From contig LM994625.1 of assembly GCA_000752675.2 (NCBI GenBank), positions 593,012 to 636,376 of the forward strand: a stretch of DNA of 43,365 nucleotides. Direction: 5' to 3'. The position numbers and the translations under genes are program-made. The DNA is from a bacterium OL-1 (GTDB taxonomy: Bacteria > Actinomycetota > Coriobacteriia > Coriobacteriales > Atopobiaceae). The notes below the pieces were generated by a model. The model was given only the letters and a program-made list of their open reading frames with translations. It was not told the DNA's origin and ran no database searches. Position 1 is the stretch's first letter; every line of letters starts with the position of its first letter. Positions 26,194 through 35,114 of this stretch are shown here, piece by piece.

Positions 26194-26264
26194 GGGTTAG
26201 CGCTGGGCGCGTGGCGCGTTACCGCCTGGCAGGGCGCCACATGGCCTAGACTTGTACGTAACGC

Positions 26265-26298
26265 GGGGCGGATGCCATTGCGGCATCCGCCCCTTTTG
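26265..26298 (+). terminator. Terminator after trxA
   Basis: Perfect 12-bp stem GGGGCGGATGCC / GGCATCCGCCCC, 5-base loop, then TTTTG. Confidence 0.9.
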
Positions 26299-26324
26299 TA
26301 CCCTGTACTCGGGAAGGGACTTGC

Positions 26325-26993
26325 ATGGCCAAACAGCTGGCAGAGAAGGGACACACCTTTAGGGGGCTGGTGCGAGAGAACCTTCGCCTGGTCCTCGCGG
26401 CGGTGGCGGCATGCATCTTTATCTGGCTTCTGGAGGAGGTTGGCGAGGGCGAGCTCACCAAACTAGACGCCGGAGCCTACCAGCTCTTTGTTCAAACGCT
26501 GCGCCAACCGTGGCTCACGCCGTACATGGAGTCTATCTCCGAGCTGGCCCAGCCCGTGGTGCTTCTCGTCATGCTTCTGGCGGTGGAGGCGTTTGCTCCG
26601 GGCCGCAGGCCGGGCGCCTGCGCGGCGGTCAACCTTGTGTGTGCCGTGGCGCTCAACGTCCTGCTCAAGCAGCTGGTGCAGCGACCCAGGCCGGACGGCT
26701 TTCGCCTTATCGCCGAGACAGGCTACAGCTTTCCCTCTGGCCACTCCATGGTAGCTATGGCGTTTTACGGGCTTCTCGCCTGGATGGTGTGGCACTATGA
26801 GCGTGACCGCTTTGTACGCTGGCTCTGCGTGATCGGTTTTGGCCTGGTGATTGCCCTCATCGGCATCAGCCGCATCTACCTGGGCGTCCACTACGCCTCC
26901 GACGTGATTGCCGGCTTCTGCGTTTCGCTCATCTGGCTTGTGCTCTACACCAAGCTCGTGGTGCCACTGATGTTGGACGAGAAGAACACGTAG
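26325..26993 (+). CDS. PAP2-family membrane phosphatase
   Basis: 222-aa integral membrane phosphatase, probably acting on lipid phosphates such as undecaprenyl pyrophosphate or phosphatidic acid at the outer membrane face. The three PAP2 signatures are intact: K115-QLVQ-R120-PRP, PSGH (137-140) and S182-R183..H189..D193 (SRIYLGVHYASD). Hydrophobic segments at about 20-36, 75-90, 98-118, 142-157, 165-180 and 194-212 fit a six-helix topology. ATG 26325, with GGAAGGG upstream. The stop lies 27 bases from the convergent YfcE-like gene. Confidence 0.93.
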   Translation: MAKQLAEKGHTFRGLVRENLRLVLAAVAACIFIWLLEEVGEGELTKLDAGAYQLFVQTLRQPWLTPYMESISELAQPVVLLVMLLAVEAFAPGRRPGACAAVNLVCAVALNVLLKQLVQRPRPDGFRLIAETGYSFPSGHSMVAMAFYGLLAWMVWHYERDRFVRWLCVIGFGLVIALIGISRIYLGVHYASDVIAGFCVSLIWLVLYTKLVVPLMLDEKNT

Positions 26994-27020
26994 ATTAATA
27001 GATAGCTGGCGATACGGCGC

Positions 27021-27482
27021 TTACTCGCCCTCATCCAGAGGAATGATGCGCGCCGAGACGACCTTGCCCTCCTCGCAGATGATCCGTCCCATGCTGGGGC
27101 CACCGGAGCGCGGGTAGGTAGGGCTGCCGGGGTTCATTACCAGCACGCCTGTTGCACGATCCCTCTCGACAAACGGGCGGTGCGTGTGGCCGCAGATGGC
27201 AATGTCGCAGAGCTTGAGATCAAGCCGCTCGCGATAGTGGCAGACCTCCCAGCGCAACCCGCTCGAGAAGAAGATCTTGACACGCTTGACCTCGGGGCCA
27301 AAGTCGTATGACCAGTCGTTGTTACCCAGGCATAGCTGTATCGGAGCAATCTGGCCGAGCGCGCGGTAGTCGGACGCGGAGCAGATGTCACCCGCGTGGA
27401 CTATGGTATCTGCGCCCTGAAGCTCGTCGAGCAACCTCTTCGAGAGGTAACCATGCGTGTCCGAGATGATGTCGTAGCGCAT
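27021..27482 (-). CDS. YfcE/MJ0936-family metallophosphoesterase
   Basis: 153-aa calcineurin-like phosphodiesterase. Metal ligands are visible in order: SDTHG (7-11), HAGD, GNNDW, and GHTHRPF, with NPGSPTYPRSG near the C-terminus as in YfcE. Members hydrolyse artificial phosphodiesters or 2'-type cyclic/diester substrates in vitro; the native substrate is not known. The frame starts with ATG 27482, 47 bases after the LytR-type regulator stop on the same strand, so it may be the distal gene of the glycosyltransferase-kinase-regulator operon. Confidence 0.92.
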   Translation of the reverse strand: MRYDIISDTHGYLSKRLLDELQGADTIVHAGDICSASDYRALGQIAPIQLCLGNNDWSYDFGPEVKRVKIFFSSGLRWEVCHYRERLDLKLCDIAICGHTHRPFVERDRATGVLVMNPGSPTYPRSGGPSMGRIICEEGKVVSARIIPLDEGE

Positions 27483-27529
27483 CCTAGCCTTGCTCTCTCT
27501 TGCCCTGTCGCACCGCTGCCCGCCAGGCC

Positions 27530-28249
27530 CTAGAGACCAAGCGCGCGCTTGAGGGCAACCACGCGGCGACGCGAGACCGAGATCTTCTTGCCCTCGATGC
27601 CATTGATGCCCAGCTGAAGGATGCCGCTGGAAACCACCTCGACGTCCTCGACGTACTCGAGGTTCACGATGTAGCCGCGGTGCACGCGGAAGAACCCGTG
27701 CGGCGCGAGCTTCTGCTCGAGCTTGGCAAGCGAAATCGTGGAGAGGTAGCGGTCGTCGTCCGTGTAGATGCAGGAGTAGTCGTCCTTGGCCTCGATGTAG
27801 CGAATCTGGTCGACGGGGACGAGCACCTTGCGGCCGCTCTTCACCACGGGGATGCGCTCTACCGAGGAGTGCGACTGGGGCTGCGGCTTAACGCGCGACT
27901 GCACCTTGTCCAGGGCCTGGTTGAGGCGGTCCGTCTCGACAGGCTTCATGAGGTAGTCGATGGCGTCGACGTCAAAGGCCTCGAGTGCATACTCGCTGTA
28001 GGCGGTCACAAAGACTACCGCAGGCGGGTTCTTAAGCTTGTGGAGCGCCTCTGCGAGCTGCATGCCGTTGGTCTTGGGCATCGAGACGTCAAGGAAGATG
28101 ACGTCCGCACGCGCCTCCATGAGTCGCTCGACCGCCTCGCGTGCGCTTGACGCCTCGGTGATGGCATCCACGCGCCCGGTCTCCTCGAGGAGGTAACGCA
28201 GCTCGGAACGGGCGGGAGCCTCGTCATCGACAATCATCGCACGCAGCAT
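27530..28249 (-). CDS. LytTR-family response regulator (LytR/BtsR type)
   Basis: 239 aa. Receiver domain with DDE (8-10), phospho-acceptor Asp54 in FLDVSMPKTNG, and LMKPVE; C-terminal LytTR DNA-binding domain (about 140-239) with VPVDQIRYIEAKDDYS, LAPHGFFRVHRGYIVNLEYVEDVE and GKKISVSRRRV. LytTR proteins bind direct repeats upstream of surface, nutrient or bacteriocin genes. It lies 85 bases downstream of its cognate kinase and differs clearly from the LytTR protein at 5640-6356. Confidence 0.94.
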   Translation of the reverse strand: MLRAMIVDDEAPARSELRYLLEETGRVDAITEASSAREAVERLMEARADVIFLDVSMPKTNGMQLAEALHKLKNPPAVVFVTAYSEYALEAFDVDAIDYLMKPVETDRLNQALDKVQSRVKPQPQSHSSVERIPVVKSGRKVLVPVDQIRYIEAKDDYSCIYTDDDRYLSTISLAKLEQKLAPHGFFRVHRGYIVNLEYVEDVEVVSSGILQLGINGIEGKKISVSRRRVVALKRALGL

Positions 28250-28334
28250 TGCAACAACCTACCTTCCGCTGCGGCACGCATCCCGCCGCAGACACGCAAA
28301 GAAGCATCTTTGCCTACCGTTTACCGTTAGTATG

Positions 28335-29678
28335 CTACCCCTTGGACCCGTTATGCAACGTCAGGGCCGCCTCGCCCAGTCGCAGGGTCACGCAGGTTCC
28401 CTCTCCTGGCTTGGAGATGATCTCCACGCCGGAACCCGTGCCATAGAAGCGCTCCACGCGCTCGGCAACGTTCTTGAGGGCAATGCCGGTGCCCTTCTCC
28501 TCGCCAGAGGGCTTTGAGGCCGCGGCCAAGAGCCTGTTGGCCGTCTTCTGGTCCATGCCAAGGCCGTCGTCTGCCACTGCCACCAGCACGTCGTTGCCGT
28601 CCACGGCAACGTGAATGTCTATGTGGAGCGCGCCCTCCTCGCGCATGGCGTGGCGCACGGAATTCTCAACAATGGGCTGCACCAGAAACGAGGGCACGGG
28701 GAGGCTCTCGCAGCCGGGCTCCACGAACTCCTCTTCCACAATGCGGTCCTCGCCAAAGCGGGCCTTCTCGATCTTGAGGTAGCGCCGCGTCTGCTCGAGC
28801 TCGCGCGAAAGTGGGATGAGCTGATCGGACCCCTCGAGCGTGCGGCGGTAGAAGATCGAGAACTCGCGGAGAAGGTCGCGCGCCTTGGTTGGGTCTGTGC
28901 GCGTGAGTGACGCGATGGTGTTGAGCGTGTTGAAGAGAAAGTGCGGGTTGATCTGCGCCTGGAGCGCCTTGACTTCGGCGCGTGCGAGAAGCTCGGCTTG
29001 GCGGTCAAGCTCGTAGGACGAGAGCTGCGTCGAGAGGAGCTCGCCAAAGCCCTTGGCGATGGCCAGCTGCGTGCGATCGATGTCTGTGCCGCTGCGGTAG
29101 TAGAGCTTTATGGTGCCCATGGGCTCGTCCTGCACCAGGAGGGGCACGATGATGCCAAAGGCGCGACCAGAGCGGTTCTGGACCAGGTTGAAGTGGCGCG
29201 TGGTCTGGTCACCGTCGTCCATCGATACAAACGTCTCCATGCGCTTGCTCTCGAGGACCTCGAGCGTGGGAACGGTGTTCTCGCTGCCAGCAGGCGTGCC
29301 TACGCTGTGCTCGCCCTCGTAGGCAAGGACCTTCTTGGTGTTGGTTACGGCAATGCCCACCGCTGCCGTCTCGGGAAGCAGCAGGCGGCAGATGCGCGCG
29401 GCGTTATCGGGCGTGAGGCCATGGTTGCAGCTGCGAAGGGTCTCGGAGGCAATGGCAAGGGTCCTCTCGGTTGCCTCGGCGCGCATGGTGTCTGGCACCA
29501 GGTTGATGGTGCCAAAGGCAACGATGACCACGGCAAGCCCCGCACCCGCGAGCATGGAGGCCGTGACGTTACCCTCCGCGACGCCCCACGCCACAAGAAG
29601 CAGCAGGAATGCCGTCACGGCACTAAGGGCGATGTTTATGACGCTTGGCGAGAGCGAGGCCGAGTTGTCATCACTCAT
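28335..29678 (-). CDS. LytS-type sensor histidine kinase (pfam His_kinase)
   Basis: 447 aa. Two N-terminal membrane helices (about 15-31 and 39-58), a GAF-like sensing domain (about 75-215; LLPETAAVGIAVTNTKKVLAYEGEH), then the His_kinase segment QINPHFLFNTLN with His246 as phospho-site, and a HATPase with N-box VQPIVENSVRHA and DDGLGMD, GTGIALKNV. Shorter membrane part than classic LytS, closer to BtsS/YpdA-like kinases with a soluble sensor. ATG 29678 lies inside the end of the upstream glycosyltransferase gene (8-base overlap), so the two are coupled. Confidence 0.93.
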   Translation of the reverse strand: MSDDNSASLSPSVINIALSAVTAFLLLLVAWGVAEGNVTASMLAGAGLAVVIVAFGTINLVPDTMRAEATERTLAIASETLRSCNHGLTPDNAARICRLLLPETAAVGIAVTNTKKVLAYEGEHSVGTPAGSENTVPTLEVLESKRMETFVSMDDGDQTTRHFNLVQNRSGRAFGIIVPLLVQDEPMGTIKLYYRSGTDIDRTQLAIAKGFGELLSTQLSSYELDRQAELLARAEVKALQAQINPHFLFNTLNTIASLTRTDPTKARDLLREFSIFYRRTLEGSDQLIPLSRELEQTRRYLKIEKARFGEDRIVEEEFVEPGCESLPVPSFLVQPIVENSVRHAMREEGALHIDIHVAVDGNDVLVAVADDGLGMDQKTANRLLAAASKPSGEEKGTGIALKNVAERVERFYGTGSGVEIISKPGEGTCVTLRLGEAALTLHNGSKG

Positions 29679-30894
29679 GGGAGCTTCCTTTCGCGGGCGA
29701 GCCCGTGCTTAGGAGCTCACGCTGGAGATATCGACTGTTCCAGATGGACGAGGCAATGCTCGGCCAGATAGTTGCAAACGAGAGGTAGCGCGTGGTTGCT
29801 ACCTGCGCGTATCGATCCGCCTCACGGCAGCCGGTGCGCAGGATACGCAGGTAGTCTGCACGGTCGCGCCCCACAAGGGCCCGTCGGGCGGCCGTGCCCC
29901 TCACGCGCGAGCGCACCTGTGGGGTAAGCCATGGTCCCGGGTACGGCATGAGCGACTCGGGAGTGACGGTGCGCAGGTCTCGGCGCCCGTTCATGGCCTC
30001 GAGCTTGCGGTACTCGTAGAACCACCTGTAGACGTCCTGCATGAAGATGGATGGCGTAGACGCCATCTCCTCCGGAGGCTGCATGCGCACGTGCCATGTG
30101 TTGTCAAACCACACGTCGATGCCATTGGCACGCAGGTCAAGAAGGTAGTCGAGGTCTTCTCCGCGCGTTATGTAGGGGTCGAAGGGCACCCGCGTGAACG
30201 CGGAGGCGTGGATGGAGCAGCACCCGCCGCAAAGATAGCTCGAGCGGAGAATGCGCGTTGGCGAGGTGAGGTAGCGCTTCATCATCTCGTTGAAGCCAAC
30301 GTGCTTGGACCACAGCCGCTCGCACCACTCCGTCTGGACGGGCGCGTAGGGGGAACTGCGCACGTCTACGTAGCAGCCGCTCTTTGCAAGGATGGGCAGG
30401 TCCTGACGGGTAAGCGAGTCAAGGCCGTAGACGGCGTCGATGAGGTAGTCCTCGTTGAGCGCCACCTCGTCGTCATCAAGGAAGACCGCGGCGTCGTGGC
30501 CAAAGGCCGAGGCAACCGCCAGGCCCATGTTGCGAATGGCACCGTAGCCCCGCAGCGCGATGGGGTCGCCCTGCAGCTTGGCATACATGCCGGAGCACTG
30601 CTCCTGAACCGCCGATGCCTCCTCGTCACCAATGACGATGGGGTTCAGGTCCATGTGATTGCGGCAGATGGAGTTCACGCGGGCGCGCGCGGACTTGGCA
30701 CAAGACGGGGCGGCAACAAGGAGGACTATGACACGATCCACGCCGCGAACCTGCTCAAGCGACGAGAGGCATATCTCGAGCTCTGGCAGCGGCTTGGTGA
30801 TGGGCGTGGAGTAGTCGTAGGAGCCGCGCTCCCCCAGCCGGCCGTGAGATTGGCTCTCGGCCCAGTACGAGGGAATCACGATGACGGGATTCAC
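29671..30894 (-). CDS. GT2-like glycosyltransferase
   Basis: 407 aa from GTG 30894 (VNPVIVIPSYW), GGAGG 6 bases upstream; the longer frame has no ribosome site. GT-A fold features: N-terminal beta strand NPVIVIPSY, GAIRNMGLAVASAFGHDAAVFLDDDEV with the metal/nucleotide Asp motif at 138-143, and a late acidic ITRGEDLDYLLDLRANG block that resembles the catalytic ED motif of GT2 enzymes. No membrane helix; probably a cytoplasmic or membrane-associated sugar transferase. Its stop overlaps the LytS-type kinase start (ATGAGTGA), an unusual coupling. Sugar donor and acceptor are unknown. Confidence 0.82.
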   Translation of the reverse strand: MNPVIVIPSYWAESQSHGRLGERGSYDYSTPITKPLPELEICLSSLEQVRGVDRVIVLLVAAPSCAKSARARVNSICRNHMDLNPIVIGDEEASAVQEQCSGMYAKLQGDPIALRGYGAIRNMGLAVASAFGHDAAVFLDDDEVALNEDYLIDAVYGLDSLTRQDLPILAKSGCYVDVRSSPYAPVQTEWCERLWSKHVGFNEMMKRYLTSPTRILRSSYLCGGCCSIHASAFTRVPFDPYITRGEDLDYLLDLRANGIDVWFDNTWHVRMQPPEEMASTPSIFMQDVYRWFYEYRKLEAMNGRRDLRTVTPESLMPYPGPWLTPQVRSRVRGTAARRALVGRDRADYLRILRTGCREADRYAQVATTRYLSFATIWPSIASSIWNSRYLQRELLSTGSPAKGSSHE

Positions 30895-30973
30895 GGCAGC
30901 CTCCGGTTGGACAGACGTTTGCCACAGCCTTGCAGAGTGGTGTGTCCCATGGTACCGCACGCGGGCGGTCCTC

Positions 30974-31094
30974 TGCCGGCCGGTCCGCCGGCACCCCACA
31001 GTCCCATTCTCGTTCTTTATCGGAATTTGAGAATCGAACCCCATGTTTGCCCAGTTGGCGAGCAGCGTAATTCTCAAATGCCGATAAGGAACGA
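30974..31094. repeat. Long inverted repeat and GC hairpin upstream of the glycosyltransferase operon
   Basis: Arm 1 31010-31034 and arm 2 31070-31094 are 25-base inverted copies with two mismatches (TTATCGG.ATTTGAGAAT core) around a 35-base centre; similarity continues outward through GTCCC. Beside it, 30974-30993 forms TGCCGGC-6-GCCGGCA. The 306-base gap (30895-31200) holds these, the terminator at 31126-31157 and presumably the operon promoter. Confidence 0.7.
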
Positions 31095-31125
31095 AGGGGA
31101 CGAGAGAAGCTAGGCTGTTCACAAG

Positions 31126-31157
31126 AAGAGGCCCCCGCCGTAGGGCAGGGGCCTCTT
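31126..31157. terminator. Bidirectional terminator after the pyruvate:ferredoxin oxidoreductase gene
   Basis: GAGGCCCC.GCC / GGC.GGGGCCTC stem; T-rich on the plus strand (CTCTTTCG) and TCTTCTTG on the minus strand. 43 bases beyond the gene stop. Confidence 0.75.
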
Positions 31158-31200
31158 TCGCTGCGCGGACTAGCCGGCAGCGGGTCTTGCTAGAAGGGCA

Positions 31201-34200
31201 CTACGCGTCGGCGTACATGTCCTTGAGCTTGAGAAGGTGCGCGTAACGAGCCATTGCGGCCTCCTCGTTCTCGGCGAAGAGCTCCTGAGCGCGGCCGGGG
31301 AACTCGTTGACGAGGCGAGCATAGCGTGCCTCGTTCATCAGGAAGTCCTGGTAGCCACCCTTCGGCTCCTTGGAGTCGAGCGCGAACTTCTTGCCATCGG
31401 GCGCAGCAGGATCGAAGCGGAAGAGGTTCCAGTAGCCGCAATCGACGGCGCGCTTCATCTCCTCCTGGCAGTGCATCATGCCGCCCTTCTTGATGGAGTG
31501 CATCTCGCAGGGGCTGTAGCCGATGATCAGCGACGGGCCGTTGTAGGCCTCGGCCTCGCGGATGGCCTTGAGGGTCTGCATGGGGTTGGCGCCCATAGCG
31601 ACCTGAGCGACGTAGATGTAGCCGTAGCTCATGGCAATCTCGGCGAGGGACTTCTTCTTGGTGGTCTTGCCAGCAGCAGCGAACTGCGCGACCTGGCCGA
31701 GGTTAGAGGCCTTGGAAGCCTGGCCGCCCGTGTTGGAGTAGACCTCGGTGTCGAAGACAAAGACGTTGACGTCGCGGTTCTGAGCCAGGACGTGGTCAAG
31801 GCCGCCAAAGCCGATGTCGTACGCCCAACCGTCGCCGCCGAAGATCCAGAAGGACTTCTTGGTGAGATAGGACTTCTCGGCCAGGAGCTTCTCGGCCTCC
31901 GGGGTACCAGCAGCCTCAAGCGCCTTGACGAAGGCAGCAGCTGTGGTCTTGGAGGCATCGGCGTCGTTGCGGGCCTCGAGCCATGCGGTGGCAGCGGTCT
32001 TGAGCTCGTCGGAAGCGCCGGACTCAAGCATGGCCTCGGTCATGGCCACAACGCGGTCACGCTCGGCCTCGTAGCCAACCTCCATACCAAAGCCGTGCTC
32101 GGCGTTGTCCTCGAACAGCGAGTTGTTCCACGCGGGGCCGTGGCCCTCGGCGTTCGTGGTGTACGGGCAGGTGGCCGCGGGGTTGCCCCAAATGGAGGAG
32201 CAGCCGGTGGCGTTGGAGATGAACATGCGGTCGCCAAAGAGCTGGGTCACGAGGCGAGCATAGCTGGTCTCGGCGCAGCCGGCGCAGGAACCGGAGAACT
32301 CAAGCAGCGGCTTGTGGAACTGGGACGCCTTGATGTTGGCATCGCCGGCGAGCTCGCTCTTCTCGGTAACCTTGTTGACGGCGTAATCCCAGACCTCTGC
32401 CTGATCGGCCTCGGCCTCCTGGGGCACCATCGTGAGGGCGCCGCCCTCCTTGACGTCGCTCTTGGGGCACATGGCAACGCAGTTGTAGCAGCCCATGCAG
32501 TCAAGCGGGGACACGGCGATGGTGAACTTGTAGCCGGTGCCCTTGGGGAGCTTGAGGTCGGTGGTACGCATGGCCTCGGGGGCAGCAGCGGCCTCCTCCT
32601 CGGTCATGGCAACCGGACGGATGGTAGCGTGCGGGCACACATACGAGCAGGTGTTGCACTGGATGCACTTCGTGGGATCCCAACGCGGCACCATAACGGC
32701 AACGCCACGCTTCTCGTATGCGGAAGCACCGAGCTCCCACTGACCGTCGGCGTGATCCTCGAAGGCGGAGACGGGCAGGCTGTCGCCGTCCATCATGTCA
32801 ATCGGGGTGAGCAGCTCCTTGACCTGCTTCACGATGGCCTCGCGACCCTCGAGGGTGAGGGTGGAGGGCTCGTCGGTAGCGTTGGCCCAGTCAGCAGGCA
32901 CCTCGAACTTGCGGTACGCGCTGGCGCCGGCCTCGATGGCCTTGTGGTTGGCGTCGACGACGGCCTGGCCCTTCTTCATGTAGGACTTGGTCGCGGCGTC
33001 CTTCATGTACTTGATGGCGTCCTCGGGCGGAAGCACCTTGGCCAGCGAGAAGAACGCGGACTGGAGCACCGTATTGGTGCGCTTGCCCATGCCAACCTTG
33101 GCGGCGAGGTCAATAGCGTCAATCAGGTAGACGTTGATGTTGTTCTGCGCGATGTAGCGCTTGCCGGCGGCAGGCATCTTCTCGGCGAACTCGGCGTCGT
33201 CCCACTGGCAGTTCACGAGGAACGTGCCACCCGGCTTGACGTCGCGGACCATCTTGAAGCCCTTGACGATGTAGCTGGGGTTGTGGCAAGCCACGAAGTC
33301 GGCCTTCGTGACGTAGTAGGGCGAGCGGATGGGAGAATCACCAAAGCGCAGGTGGCTGATGGTAACACCGCCGGTCTTCTTGGAGTCGTACTGGAAGTAC
33401 GCCTGGACGTACTTGTCGGTGTGGTCGCCGATAATCTTGATGGAGTTCTTGTTGGCGCCAACCGTGCCGTCGCCACCAAGGCCCCAGAACTTGCACTCGA
33501 TGGTGCCAGGAGCAGCGGTGTTGGGAGCATCGGGGTCCATGGGCAGCGAAAGGTTGGTGACGTCGTCCACGATGCCGATGGTGAACTCGCGCTTGGGGGA
33601 ATCCTTCTTGAGCTCGTCGTACACGGCGAAGGCTGCCGCGGGCGGCTCATCCTTGGAGCCAAGGCCGTAACGGCCACCAATGACGGTGATGTTGGAGAGG
33701 CCAGCCTCGTACAGAGCGGAGATGACATCCTCGTAGAGGGGCTCGCCCACGGAGCCGGGCTCCTTGGTGCGGTCGAGGACGGCGATCTTCTTGGTGGTCT
33801 CGGGCAGGACGGCCACGAGGTGCTTGATGGAGAACGGACGATACAGGTGAACCTCGATCAGGCCGACCTTCTCACCCTTGGCAACCAGGTAGTCGATGAC
33901 CTCCTTGAGCGTGTCGCAGAAGGAGCCCATGCAGACCACGACGCGATCGGCATCAGGAGCGCCGTAGTAGTTGAACGGCTTGTAGTCCGTGCCGATGCGC
34001 TTGTTGATCTCGTCCATGTAGGACTCGACGACGTCGGGAAGCTCGTCGTAGAGGGTGTTGCAGGCCTCGCGGTTCTGGAAGAACGTGTCGCCGTTCTCGT
34101 GCGAACCACGGGCGTGCGGGTGCTCAGGGTTGAGTGCGTGGTCACGGAAGGCCTGAACGGCGCCCATGTCGAGCATCTCGCCCAGCTCGTCGAAGTCCCA

Positions 34201-34755
34201 CGTAGCGACCTTCTGAATCTCGTGGGAGGTACGGAAGCCGTCGAAGAAGTTGAGGAACGGGGTCTTGCCCTTGACGGCAGCAAGGTGCGCGACAGGGGAA
34301 AGGTCCATGACCTGCTGGACGTTGCTCTCGCAGAGCATGGCGAAGCCGGTCTGGCGGCAAGCCATAACGTCGGAGTGATCACCAAAGATGTTCAGCGACT
34401 GCGTAGCAACCGTGCGAGCGCTCACGTGGAAGACCGTGGGGAGCTGCTCTGCAGCAATCTTGTACATGTTGGGGATCATGAGGAGCAGGCCCTGGGATGC
34501 GGTGTAGGTGCTCGTGAGGGCGCCCGCGCCAAGAGAGCCGTGAACGGTGCCTGCGGCGCCGGCCTCGGACTCCATCTCAACGACCTTTACCGGAGTACCA
34601 AAGACATTCTTCATGCCCTTGGCGGCCCACTGGTCGACATGGTCGGCCATGGGGCTAGACGGCGTGATCGGGTAGATGCCCGCCACCTCCGTGTAGGCAT
34701 ACGACACCCAAGCCGCAGCCTCGTTGCCGTCCATCGACTTGAATTTTCTCGCCAT
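31201..34755 (-). CDS. nifJ: Pyruvate:ferredoxin (flavodoxin) oxidoreductase
   Basis: 1184-aa single-chain enzyme converting pyruvate and CoA to acetyl-CoA and CO2 with reduced ferredoxin, the key step of anaerobic sugar fermentation. Order: pyruvate-binding alpha domain (ITPSSPMADHVDQWA, about 30-45), domain II/III (FWGLGGDGTVGANK), a two-cluster ferredoxin domain (CIQCNTCSYVCPH near 694; CMGCYNCVAMCPK near 750), then the TPP-binding beta domain with GSCAGCAETSYARL, FGGDGWAYDIGFGGLDHV (about 972) and TEVYSNTGGQ. Length is normal for the fused form. ATG 34755 after AAGGAGAGG. Monocistronic: own terminator and leader. Confidence 0.97.
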   Translation of the reverse strand: MARKFKSMDGNEAAAWVSYAYTEVAGIYPITPSSPMADHVDQWAAKGMKNVFGTPVKVVEMESEAGAAGTVHGSLGAGALTSTYTASQGLLLMIPNMYKIAAEQLPTVFHVSARTVATQSLNIFGDHSDVMACRQTGFAMLCESNVQQVMDLSPVAHLAAVKGKTPFLNFFDGFRTSHEIQKVATWDFDELGEMLDMGAVQAFRDHALNPEHPHARGSHENGDTFFQNREACNTLYDELPDVVESYMDEINKRIGTDYKPFNYYGAPDADRVVVCMGSFCDTLKEVIDYLVAKGEKVGLIEVHLYRPFSIKHLVAVLPETTKKIAVLDRTKEPGSVGEPLYEDVISALYEAGLSNITVIGGRYGLGSKDEPPAAAFAVYDELKKDSPKREFTIGIVDDVTNLSLPMDPDAPNTAAPGTIECKFWGLGGDGTVGANKNSIKIIGDHTDKYVQAYFQYDSKKTGGVTISHLRFGDSPIRSPYYVTKADFVACHNPSYIVKGFKMVRDVKPGGTFLVNCQWDDAEFAEKMPAAGKRYIAQNNINVYLIDAIDLAAKVGMGKRTNTVLQSAFFSLAKVLPPEDAIKYMKDAATKSYMKKGQAVVDANHKAIEAGASAYRKFEVPADWANATDEPSTLTLEGREAIVKQVKELLTPIDMMDGDSLPVSAFEDHADGQWELGASAYEKRGVAVMVPRWDPTKCIQCNTCSYVCPHATIRPVAMTEEEAAAAPEAMRTTDLKLPKGTGYKFTIAVSPLDCMGCYNCVAMCPKSDVKEGGALTMVPQEAEADQAEVWDYAVNKVTEKSELAGDANIKASQFHKPLLEFSGSCAGCAETSYARLVTQLFGDRMFISNATGCSSIWGNPAATCPYTTNAEGHGPAWNNSLFEDNAEHGFGMEVGYEAERDRVVAMTEAMLESGASDELKTAATAWLEARNDADASKTTAAAFVKALEAAGTPEAEKLLAEKSYLTKKSFWIFGGDGWAYDIGFGGLDHVLAQNRDVNVFVFDTEVYSNTGGQASKASNLGQVAQFAAAGKTTKKKSLAEIAMSYGYIYVAQVAMGANPMQTLKAIREAEAYNGPSLIIGYSPCEMHSIKKGGMMHCQEEMKRAVDCGYWNLFRFDPAAPDGKKFALDSKEPKGGYQDFLMNEARYARLVNEFPGRAQELFAENEEAAMARYAHLLKLKDMYADA

Positions 34756-34779
34756 ATCCTCTCCTTCTCAGCAATACCG

Positions 34780-34791
34780 CCGTCATGACGG
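34780..34791. promoter_or_regulatory. palindrome in the pyruvate:ferredoxin oxidoreductase leader
   Basis: Perfect 12-bp CCGTCATGACGG, 24 bases upstream of the ATG. A GC hairpin (CGGGG/CCCCG, about 34815-34835) and AACTGC-5-GCAGTT (about 34846-34862) lie further upstream. Possible operator or leader structure. In the rest of the 359-base gap I see a hairpin GGCGAT..ATCGCC (34996-35016) and no gene. Confidence 0.3.
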
Positions 34792-35064
34792 AAGTTGCCA
34801 AACTTTGTGACCCGGGGACTGGCTGGCCCCGAGACTTATGCCTTGAAAACTGCGAAAAGCAGTTACCCAGACAATTTTATGATACCGCAACACACCCAGC
34901 TTCACACAGCAACGAGAGCGTCGCAGGTCATCGAACAGCAGAGCTCAAGTTGACTTAAATACCCTGGTCTAGCTAGGGATTCATTGAACTGGGGCGATGC
35001 GGTCCGTATCGCCTCGTAGGTTTTGGAGGCGCCGCTGCTGCGTATCAGGAATTTGCCAAACCCC

Positions 35065-35104
35065 CTTACCGCTTACCGCAATTATTGAACCGTTTACCGC
35101 AATG
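35065..35104. repeat. TTACCGC direct repeats
   Basis: Three TTACCGC copies; two extend to (C/T)TTACCGCAAT at a 21-base offset (35072 and 35093). They lie just downstream of the stop of the minus-strand gene at 35115. Confidence 0.5.
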
Positions 35105-35114
35105 TGGGGTGCAC

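Noticed and set aside
31237-34788. 1183-codon plus-strand open frame opposite the pyruvate:ferredoxin oxidoreductase
   Set aside because: Shadow frame caused by GC-rich codon use; translation is low-complexity Leu/Val/Gly/His text with no motif, while the minus strand encodes a textbook enzyme.
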